39,240 bases of DNA, taken from assembly GCA_011050235.1 (NCBI GenBank), contig DRGC01000043.1, forward strand, positions 1 through 39,240. The letters run 5' to 3'. The notes under the pieces were generated by a model that saw only the letters and a program-made list of their open reading frames with translations, was not told where the DNA came from and did not search any database. Within the stretch, counting starts at the first letter, position 1. Each line of letters opens with the position of its first letter. Positions 1-6,083 of the stretch are shown here, piece by piece. The DNA comes from Phycisphaerae bacterium (GTDB lineage: Bacteria; Planctomycetota; Phycisphaerae; SM23-33). The translations under genes were made by a program, and so were the position numbers.

Positions 1-2
1 CC

Positions 3-254
3 TCCCAGGTCTCCCAGCCGCTCGGCCCGGCGCTTGAGCCCCACCACTCGACGCTCGAACCGACCGTCGACGACCACGTCGACGAGCACATTGTCGCCGG
101 ACACGAGAAGTCGACCCCGGCGCGTGTCGCCGCAGTGGGTTTCAAGGCCGATCTATCTTCAAGGAGCAAGCTTCGCCAAGCGATCGTCCTCCACGAGATC
201 ATCGGTCCCCCCAAGTCGCTCCGAAACGAACAGGAGCTCTGGGACCAGGCCTGA
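3..254 (+). CDS. C-terminal fragment of an unrecognised protein
   Basis: An open frame enters from the left edge and stops at a TGA at 252-254, giving about 83 residues. The end of the protein is charged and plausible as real coding sequence; it includes the stretch LRQAIVLHEIIGPPKSL, which looks like a conserved helix followed by a Gly-Pro-Pro turn. I do not recognise the family. The frame is followed by a strong hairpin at 285-310 and then by a convergent operon, the layout expected for the end of a real gene. The start and most of the protein lie outside the window. A longer reading frame on the same strand (34-438) runs through the hairpin into the neighbouring gene and looks like a shadow. 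Confidence 0.45.
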   Translation, partial: SQVSQPLGPALEPHHSTLEPTVDDHVDEHIVAGHEKSTPARVAAVGFKADLSSRSKLRQAIVLHEIIGPPKSLRNEQELWDQA

Positions 255-284
255 AAAATGTGGAACGCGACGTGCCGTATATCG

Positions 285-310
285 CGCGGCGGGTTTCCTA
301 ACCCGCCGCG
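285..310. terminator. Hairpin between convergent genes, probable bidirectional terminator
   Basis: A perfect 11-bp inverted repeat (285-295 with 300-310, arms CGCGGCGGGTT and its complement) encloses a 4-base loop. It lies between the stop at 254 and the minus-strand stop at 329. The tail on the plus side is only weakly T-rich. Confidence 0.55.
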
Positions 311-328
311 TTGCTTTGCCAGCCGACG

Positions 329-2029
329 CTAGGCCAACCCGTGGCGCATCGCCGGTAGCTCCATCTCCTCCGGCGACGACGCCTGATCGACGACGGCGAT
401 CCCGTCGGCGACCAGCTTCCGCCAGTGCTTGTCATTGAAGATGCAGCCCGGGTCGCCAGCGTGCAGTTGCCCGAAATACGCGTCCGCCCGGGCCCGACAC
501 CCCCCGCAGTAGTGGCGAAACGCGCACACCTCGCAGTGGTGCAGGCGATAGTCGCGATCGTTGAGAATGTCCCAGAAGATACTGTTGTGGAAGATATCCG
601 CCAGCGAAGCGCCTCGCACGTTGCCCATCACACGGTGCGGCAGATAGACACATGGCGTGACATCGCCGTTGGGCTCGATACACACGTACGTCCGCCCCGC
701 CCCGCAGCCGCCCAGATACTTGGCCACCACGCGCGCCCTGACGCCGCTGCCCGAGCCGGCGTGCGAGCACGTCATGCGGTCTTCGCCGACCGCAGCCCCG
801 GCCAGACACACGCGACCCAACTGCGGCGCGGTGGAGATCACGCCCATCCCGCCGGCCTGCATCTTCTCGTTGAGAATCGCCAGCAGCTGCTCCCGCTGGG
901 CGGGCGTAATATCGCCGGAGACCATCTTCAACCCCCGGCCGACCGGGATGAAATTGAAGTGCGCAAACGACGAGGCGCCGAGATCGTTCTCGGCAAACTC
1001 CATCATGGCCCGAACTTCGTGGACATTTCCCTGGTGGACGCACATGGCGATCCCCAGCCTCAGGCCCTCGGTCGCGACGACGTGTCGGGCCCCCGCCACC
1101 GCACGCCGCCACATGCCCGCGACGCCCCGAAAAGCGTCGTGGCGATCGGGGTCGACCGAATCCAGCGAGATCTCCACGTACCGCATGCCGGCCTCGGCCA
1201 ACTCGGCGGCCAAGCTCGCCGTGATTCTCGTCCCGTTGGTCGCCAACGACAGATGCATCCCGGCGGCGCCGGCCCGACGAACCACGGGCAGCAGGTCCTT
1301 GCTGATGGTGGGCTCGCCTCCGGAGATCGCCATCATCGGCATCGAGTCGGCCACCATCTGATCGACCAGCGAGAGCTTCTCATCCAGCGATAGCTCATCG
1401 GCCAACGCGCTGTGGTTGCTATCCTGATAGCAGTGCTTGCACTGCAGGTTGCAGCGGTTGGTGAAGTTCCACACGGCAAACATCGGCGTGGAGAACTTCT
1501 GCGGCACGGTCAGGCCAAACTCGGCGATCGACCGCGCGACGACATTGAGCCCGCGAATCGTCGGGCGATGCTCAGCCAGCTTGCGGCGAAACGTCGCGAC
1601 CGTGGTCCGGCCCCGCATGCGGTCGATGAACAGGTGAAGGGGCGCGTAGATCAATCGCTGCCAAAATGAGGCCTCGCTGTTGCGATAGCTTTCGAAGATG
1701 CGCTGCAAAGCGGTGGTCCCGTCGCGCTTGGGCCGACTGATGCGGCCCAGTAGCCACCGCATCGGCCACGTGCCCAGCCAGTTCTCCAACGGATGGTGAT
1801 AATCGATCTGGAAGACCTTCGGCGTGGTGGAGTCGGCCAGTCGCTCGCTGGCGCGGGCGTAGGCGCCGCTGCTGAGGTGACCGTCGCTGTGGCGATCGAA
1901 ATCCTTCACCTCGTCGGCCGAGCGGACGAAGTCGTGGCGGTAGTCCTTGCCGAGCGCGGCGGCCGTGCTGTGGCCGGCGGCGGCCGTGTAGGAACTGTCC
2001 TGGGGGCGATTGTCCTTCCGTTCGATCAT
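329..2029 (-). CDS. Radical SAM/SPASM domain protein
   Basis: Cytoplasmic radical SAM enzyme of 566 residues with extra iron-sulfur clusters; substrate unknown. The [4Fe-4S]/SAM motif CNLQCKHC is at residues 193-200 and is followed by a GGEP motif near 237. A Cys-rich SPASM-type C-terminus has C442, C450, C460, C499, C502, C508, C511 and C529. About 180 residues precede the radical SAM core, which is long for the family and resembles nothing I recognise. The start chosen is the ATG at 2029, five bases after the upstream stop; an ATG at 2065 would overlap the upstream gene by 32 bases. It is the last gene of a four-gene operon with an HGD-D-type reductase, a Tes-like radical SAM protein and a lipoprotein. 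SPASM enzymes often modify peptides, but the company here suggests lipid or envelope chemistry. The family call is firm; the role is inference. Confidence 0.9.
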   Translation of the reverse strand: MIERKDNRPQDSSYTAAAGHSTAAALGKDYRHDFVRSADEVKDFDRHSDGHLSSGAYARASERLADSTTPKVFQIDYHHPLENWLGTWPMRWLLGRISRPKRDGTTALQRIFESYRNSEASFWQRLIYAPLHLFIDRMRGRTTVATFRRKLAEHRPTIRGLNVVARSIAEFGLTVPQKFSTPMFAVWNFTNRCNLQCKHCYQDSNHSALADELSLDEKLSLVDQMVADSMPMMAISGGEPTISKDLLPVVRRAGAAGMHLSLATNGTRITASLAAELAEAGMRYVEISLDSVDPDRHDAFRGVAGMWRRAVAGARHVVATEGLRLGIAMCVHQGNVHEVRAMMEFAENDLGASSFAHFNFIPVGRGLKMVSGDITPAQREQLLAILNEKMQAGGMGVISTAPQLGRVCLAGAAVGEDRMTCSHAGSGSGVRARVVAKYLGGCGAGRTYVCIEPNGDVTPCVYLPHRVMGNVRGASLADIFHNSIFWDILNDRDYRLHHCEVCAFRHYCGGCRARADAYFGQLHAGDPGCIFNDKHWRKLVADGIAVVDQASSPEEMELPAMRHGLA

Positions 2030-2033
2030 CGGG

Positions 2034-2510
2034 CTATTTCGTCGCCGCCGTGACCCGCAGGGCAACCGGCGCGCTGCGGGCGGGGTGGCCGTTCAACTCC
2101 GCCGTCATGCGCAGGGGTTCGTTCGGCGGCCAGTTGGGCTCGACGGTCAGTGTCCACTCGAACTCGCGCTGCTCGCCGGGAGCGAGGGTCCACGGGTGCA
2201 GGACCTGCAGGGCGGTCTCGGGATACTCTCGCACCTGGGTCCATCCCGACGGCGTCTGCCGCCACAACCGCACGATCACCAGCGCGCTGGTGGATGCGGT
2301 GATCTCGAGCGGCCGGCGCGTGTTGTTGACGGCCGTCGCGATGACGTGCACGTCCTGGCCGGCGGCCAGAGCCGTCGTGGACAGCGACAGGGTCAGTCGA
2401 ATGTCTTCGGCACGGGCGGCAAGGACCTGGCGCTGGTGGGCCACGTTGCGCTCACAGCCCGTCACGACAGCCAGGGCAATAGCTAGCGTGCATACGGCGT
2501 ATTTCATCAC
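2034..2510 (-). CDS. Small lipoprotein with a BsuPI-like (Ig-fold) domain
   Basis: A 158-residue secreted lipoprotein. Residues 1-18 form a signal peptide ending in the lipobox VVTGC, so Cys19 is the predicted lipidated residue. The rest reads as one beta-sandwich: a hydrophobic strand pattern, then RPLEITASTSALVIVRLWR, then the turn LAPGEQREFEW. This is the layout of the BsuPI/intracellular protease inhibitor domain found in many envelope proteins. The ATG overlaps the stop of the upstream radical SAM gene in an ATGA, so translation is probably coupled. It sits between two radical SAM genes in the operon. It may be a structural or carrier partner, or a substrate, of those enzymes; nothing in the sequence decides between these. 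Confidence 0.82.
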   Translation of the reverse strand: MMKYAVCTLAIALAVVTGCERNVAHQRQVLAARAEDIRLTLSLSTTALAAGQDVHVIATAVNNTRRPLEITASTSALVIVRLWRQTPSGWTQVREYPETALQVLHPWTLAPGEQREFEWTLTVEPNWPPNEPLRMTAELNGHPARSAPVALRVTAATK

Positions 2511-4390
2511 GGCGACATCTCCGAAGTTGGGGGCGGCGGCGCTGTCGGCGCGCCGTTGGCCCAGGCGGCTTCGACCAACTGGCGATACTGAGGGCCGCAG
2601 TTATAGGTGCAAAACGGGAACAACCCGCCCAGCGTCGAATACAGGATCACACAGCGCTTGGCGCGTTCGACGTCGAAATTGTATCGGTCCTGAAAATGCA
2701 TTCCCGCACACAGGAGCGTCTTGTAGTTGTGTTTCTCGCTTTCGCCTCGTCCGACGCGCTTGTCGAGCATGCCGGCCAGCGATCGGACGAAACGGCGGAC
2801 AGTCAGGCCCTCGGGGGCGGCGGCGGGGTTGAAGTGGCGTTTGAAGATCCGCAGCGCCCGCATCTTGTCCAGCCAGTTGGCCCGCCCGCGCCGCTCGATG
2901 CGGGCGGCCAGGCGGTTCATGTCCATGAACATGCCTTCGACGTTGATGATCTGCGGCATGGGGACGGCCTGGCCGGAAGGCGAGATCACAAAGTACGTGC
3001 CGAACGCACAATCCGTATGGCAGCTGGGGCGGATTTTCGCTTGGCCCGTCAGCGCCTCCATCAATTGCGCCAGTGGAACGACGACGCTGAGAGGGTACAT
3101 GTCGCGCAACGGCGAAGCTCCGGACGCCTCGGCGATATCGTGGGCCAGGTCGCCCAGCGTGTAGCGCTGCGACAGTCTCTTGGTCTCGTCGATTCGGCCG
3201 GAAAAGGAGACCGGCTGATAGCTGATGCCGCTGATGACGTCGACGTTGTCGACGGCGAAGCGGAAGATCTCGCCAACCTGCTCGTCGTTAACGCCCTTGA
3301 AAATCGTCGGCACGAGGCAGATCTTCATGCCGGTCTTGCGGCAGTTCTCGATGACGGCGAGCTTCTTCTCCCAGATGCCGGGGAAATTGCGTGTCCGGCT
3401 GTGCGCGTCCTCGCCGATGCCGTCAAACTGCAGATACAGCGTATGCAAACCCGCCTCGACCGCCTGGCGGGCGAAGCTCTCGTCGGCCAGACGCAGGCCG
3501 TTGGTGGCGATCTGGATGTGCGAGAAACCCATCTCGCCGGCGGCGGCAACGATCTTCAGAAAGTCCGGATGGATGGTGGGCTCGCCGCCGGTGAACTGGA
3601 TGGCCGTGCAGGGAGTGGGTTTCAACTCGCGCAGCTCCCGCAGCCGCTCGATGGCCTGCTCGTAGGTCAGCTCGCAGACCTGGCCGGTGACGCCGGCGTT
3701 GGCGAAACAAACCGGACAGCGCATGTTGCAACGATTGGTCAGATCGATCTGCGCCAGACAGGCCAGCGACTGGTGCTGGTTGCACAGCCCGCAGTCCGAC
3801 GGACAGGTCGCCGCACCGGCGACGTGGGGCTCTACCAGGCCCGCGTGCTCCTGGAAGCTCCACCAGGCGGCCTTGGAGTAGACCAGCGCGTCGCTGCTGA
3901 TGCAGTCTCGAACATGGCCGTGCTCGGGGCAGGTCTTCTCGATGAAGACCGCGCCGTCCTCGACGAACATCCGTCCGATGATGACGGCTGAGCATTTCGG
4001 ACAGAGCGTCTGGACCGTTCGCGGCAGGCGCCGCACGCTGGGGCGGATCCGCGAGCCGCCGAAGGTCTCGGTGGGGCTTGCAGGCACGTCGGAGGTCTTC
4101 GGCGTCCAGATGGCGTCGTGGTGGACCTGCCGTTGCGGCCCGCATCGGTCGCAGTGGAACGTCAGGACGACATCGGCGCCTGCGCGCTCAAACGCAGCGG
4201 GGACCACCTCGCGGCAGGCCGGGCAGGTCGCGCAGGTATCCACCGGCAAGTGGGCGAAGTGGTCGCTGAATCGCCGCATGTCGGCCTTGAACGCAAGGAG
4301 GCGTTCCTGGGGGACCTGCCCCGTCGCCTCGCCGCGGGCCGCGGACGATTGCTCTGGCGTGGTCGCTGCTTGTCCGGTGGTCGGGTTCAT
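2507..4390 (-). CDS. Radical SAM protein of the tetraether synthase (Tes/MJ0619) type
   Basis: A 627-residue radical SAM enzyme. It carries the signatures of the archaeal Tes family, which joins lipid chains by C-C coupling. A Cys ribbon (CPKC at 130-133) is followed by FVEDGAVFIEKTCPEHG (142-158). Next come CPSDCGLC (196-203), then IDLTNRCNMRCPVCFANAG (215-233) holding C221/C225/C228, then IQFTGGEPTIHPDF, LYLQFDG and GISYQPVSFSGR. An additional ribbon (C53, C56, C59, C80, C83) precedes the usual N-terminus. A Cys-containing tail (C561, C580, C594, C598) could hold a further cluster. The ATG at 4390 lies 23 bases after the HGD-D gene, and the stop overlaps the lipoprotein start. Known for the family: Tes makes tetraether lipids in archaea, and bacterial homologues exist. 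Inferred here: coupling of acyl or alkyl chains into membrane-spanning lipids. Another C-C coupling substrate is possible. Confidence 0.9.
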   Translation of the reverse strand: MNPTTGQAATTPEQSSAARGEATGQVPQERLLAFKADMRRFSDHFAHLPVDTCATCPACREVVPAAFERAGADVVLTFHCDRCGPQRQVHHDAIWTPKTSDVPASPTETFGGSRIRPSVRRLPRTVQTLCPKCSAVIIGRMFVEDGAVFIEKTCPEHGHVRDCISSDALVYSKAAWWSFQEHAGLVEPHVAGAATCPSDCGLCNQHQSLACLAQIDLTNRCNMRCPVCFANAGVTGQVCELTYEQAIERLRELRELKPTPCTAIQFTGGEPTIHPDFLKIVAAAGEMGFSHIQIATNGLRLADESFARQAVEAGLHTLYLQFDGIGEDAHSRTRNFPGIWEKKLAVIENCRKTGMKICLVPTIFKGVNDEQVGEIFRFAVDNVDVISGISYQPVSFSGRIDETKRLSQRYTLGDLAHDIAEASGASPLRDMYPLSVVVPLAQLMEALTGQAKIRPSCHTDCAFGTYFVISPSGQAVPMPQIINVEGMFMDMNRLAARIERRGRANWLDKMRALRIFKRHFNPAAAPEGLTVRRFVRSLAGMLDKRVGRGESEKHNYKTLLCAGMHFQDRYNFDVERAKRCVILYSTLGGLFPFCTYNCGPQYRQLVEAAWANGAPTAPPPPTSEMSP

Positions 4391-4413
4391 GGCCTGTCGG
4401 AAAATGCTGACGC

Positions 4414-5766
4414 CTATACGGCGCCGGCGAAATAGGCCGGGAAGCGTCGGCCAATGGCCTTGCGTTTCTGATAGTTTTGGGCGAGCTCCATGAAAATATC
4501 CAGGTCGCGCTGCATGTTGGAGCTGCTGTCGTCGAAGTAGAAGTTTCTAATCGGCAAGTCGTCGAGGTCGTGTGCGACGTCGTGATAGACGGCCTCGGAG
4601 ATGATGCCGTTCATGCACGTGAAGGGGCTGATGTCGATGATGCCGTCGGCGCCCTTGTGGTGAAGATAGATGGCCTTGCCAACCGACAGGACCATCTCGC
4701 CCAACGCTCCATCTGCGGGCAGGTAGGGCCAGCCCGGGCGGAGCACGTCGCGGTAGACGTTGTGGGGTTCCTCGTAGCCGACGAAATGCTCGGCGAACGG
4801 CTTGGACAGGGCGTTGATGTCGCGGCGCTGGATGGTGTGCTTGATGGCGGCCGACAGCGCCTCGCGCGTCAATCGCCGCCGCTGTCGTTTGAGTCGGCGC
4901 TTGTGGCTCCAGTTGGTGTAGATGACCCACTCGGTGATATCCGACAGCCAGGCCTCGCCGCCGTGGGCCTCGATCTGACGGACGGCTTCGCTGTTGCTGA
5001 ATGTGTTCAGCCGGCAGAAAATCTCGCCGACGACGCCGATGAGGGGCTTGTCGCGGGTGTAGCGGGCGGGGACGGCTTCAAACAACTCTCGCGCCGCACC
5101 CAGCGCGTGGATCATCTCGGCGAGGCTCTGGCGGTTATCGAGGCTTTGGTCCGACACGGCCGCCTCGACGAGGTCCAGCGAGCGTTCGAAGGCCTGATCG
5201 GCTGCACCCCGCTCGGTCTCGTAGGGTCGCGTTTTGAGCAGCATTTTTCGAAGAAGATCGCCGGCGACGATGCCCCGCCACATGCGGCGCATGATCGTCC
5301 CGCCATAGGCGGTGATATCGGCGTAGCCGTCCTGGCTGGTCGGTGAAATGATCGGCACGCCGGTGTATCCCAGGTCGTCGAGCACGCGGCGGAGGTAAGG
5401 GCTGTACTGCCCGAAGCGGCACGGTCCCTGCGCGATGGGCATGAAAAAGGCCGTCCGGTCCGGATCGAATCCGTCGTCATGAATGATGCGCAGGAAATCG
5501 CCCAAGGTGATCTTGGCCGGGTAGCATTCCTCACCGGAACTGAACAGCCCGCCGAGTTCGAGCGTGCGCTCGTCGGACTGGGGGGTGGCGGCGGCGTCGA
5601 TGCCGACGGACCTGAAGGCGGCGGCGACCATCCGCGCGCCGGCATAGGTCATGCGGGGGATCCACAAGCGTCGGCCGGCCAACTTATCCTTGTTGGGCGC
5701 TGAGATCATGTGTGTGTCGGCTTCACCCAGATCGGCCGGGCCCCTCCCCGGGGCGTTGGCCGACAT
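4414..5766 (-). CDS. 2-hydroxyglutaryl-CoA dehydratase D-component-like reductase (COG3581/HGD-D)
   Basis: A 450-residue iron-sulfur protein of the HGD-D/DUF2229 superfamily. Conserved features read from the sequence are SSGEECYPAK (C81), QGPCRFGQYSPY (C116), GEIFCRLNTFSN (C251) and SPFTCMNG (C384). These four Cys are the likely ligands of a low-potential cluster. In PlsA (plasmalogen synthesis in clostridia) and in bacterial glycerol-ester reductases the same domain is fused to a BcrAD/BadFG ATPase; here it stands alone and no such ATPase is in the window. It is the first gene of the operon with the Tes-like enzyme. The inferred role is reduction of an ester or thioester, perhaps lipid ester to ether. 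The start is uncertain: ATG 5766 is used because codon use stays coding-like up to it. GTG 5781 abuts the tRNA terminator, and ATG 5709 lies just before the conserved core. Confidence 0.87.
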   Translation of the reverse strand: MSANAPGRGPADLGEADTHMISAPNKDKLAGRRLWIPRMTYAGARMVAAAFRSVGIDAAATPQSDERTLELGGLFSSGEECYPAKITLGDFLRIIHDDGFDPDRTAFFMPIAQGPCRFGQYSPYLRRVLDDLGYTGVPIISPTSQDGYADITAYGGTIMRRMWRGIVAGDLLRKMLLKTRPYETERGAADQAFERSLDLVEAAVSDQSLDNRQSLAEMIHALGAARELFEAVPARYTRDKPLIGVVGEIFCRLNTFSNSEAVRQIEAHGGEAWLSDITEWVIYTNWSHKRRLKRQRRRLTREALSAAIKHTIQRRDINALSKPFAEHFVGYEEPHNVYRDVLRPGWPYLPADGALGEMVLSVGKAIYLHHKGADGIIDISPFTCMNGIISEAVYHDVAHDLDDLPIRNFYFDDSSSNMQRDLDIFMELAQNYQKRKAIGRRFPAYFAGAV

Positions 5767-5789
5767 CGTCGTCTGTTGCACGACCTGTC

Positions 5790-5822
5790 CAAAAACACAA
5801 GAACCGCCGACGCCGGCGGCGG
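5790..5822 (-). terminator. Rho-independent terminator of the tRNA-Thr(UGU) gene
   Basis: Read on the minus strand, a CCGCCG/CGGCGG stem (5804-5809 with 5817-5822) is followed by a T-rich tract, TTCTTGTGTTTTT. It lies directly downstream of the tRNA and ahead of the HGD-D gene, so that operon probably has its own promoter, which I could not identify. Confidence 0.6.
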
Positions 5823-5833
5823 ATATGCATCCA

Positions 5834-5905
5834 AGCCAGCGGAGGGAATCGAACCCACAACCACCGCTTTACAAAAGCGGGGCTCTACCGTTGAGCTACG
5901 CTGGC
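5834..5905 (-). tRNA. tRNA-Thr (anticodon TGT)
   Basis: The cloverleaf is complete: a 7-bp acceptor stem GCCAGCG/CGCTGGC, D-arm GCTC/GAGC, anticodon stem CCGCT/AGCGG with loop TTTGTAA (anticodon TGT, codon ACA), and T-arm GTGGG TTCGATT CCCTC. The discriminator base is T and the CCA end is not encoded. It is about 72 nt long. Confidence 0.97.
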
Positions 5906-5934
5906 GGGGGCGTTTCCAATCGGCCCAGCCGATT

Positions 5935-5964
5935 ACTTTAGCCCGTCATCAGCGGGATCGTCAA
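5935..5964 (-). promoter_or_regulatory. Sigma70-type promoter of tRNA-Thr(UGU)
   Basis: On the minus strand the -35 is TTGACG (5959-5964), the spacer is 18 bases, and the -10 is TAAAGT (5935-5940). The predicted start falls about 20 bases before the mature tRNA 5' end. Confidence 0.55.
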
Positions 5965-6004
5965 ATAAATGTCTCCCAAGCCGCCGGAACCGACCAAGAA
6001 GAGA

Positions 6005-6035
6005 GGCGACCCGCGCCACGACAACGCGGGTCGCC
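6005..6035 (-). terminator. Terminator of the exosortase/export operon
   Basis: A perfect 11-bp stem (GGCGACCCGCG at 6005-6015, complement at 6025-6035) has a 9-base loop. On the minus strand it is followed by the pyrimidine-rich tail CTCTCTTCTTGGT. It lies about 50 bases after the stop of the last operon gene. Confidence 0.6.
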
Positions 6036-6083
6036 CACAAGCCATTTCATTCACACATGGCGCCGTTTTGTCACCCAACGGCC

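Noticed and set aside
425-1393. Plus-strand frame of 322 residues opposite the SPASM radical SAM gene
   Set aside because: It mirrors a gene with clear motifs. Its translation is rich in His, Arg, Gly and Ala with no domain, typical of antisense frames in GC-rich DNA.
2696-3991. Plus-strand frame of 431 residues opposite the Tes-like gene
   Set aside because: Antisense shadow; the minus strand carries intact radical SAM signatures throughout.
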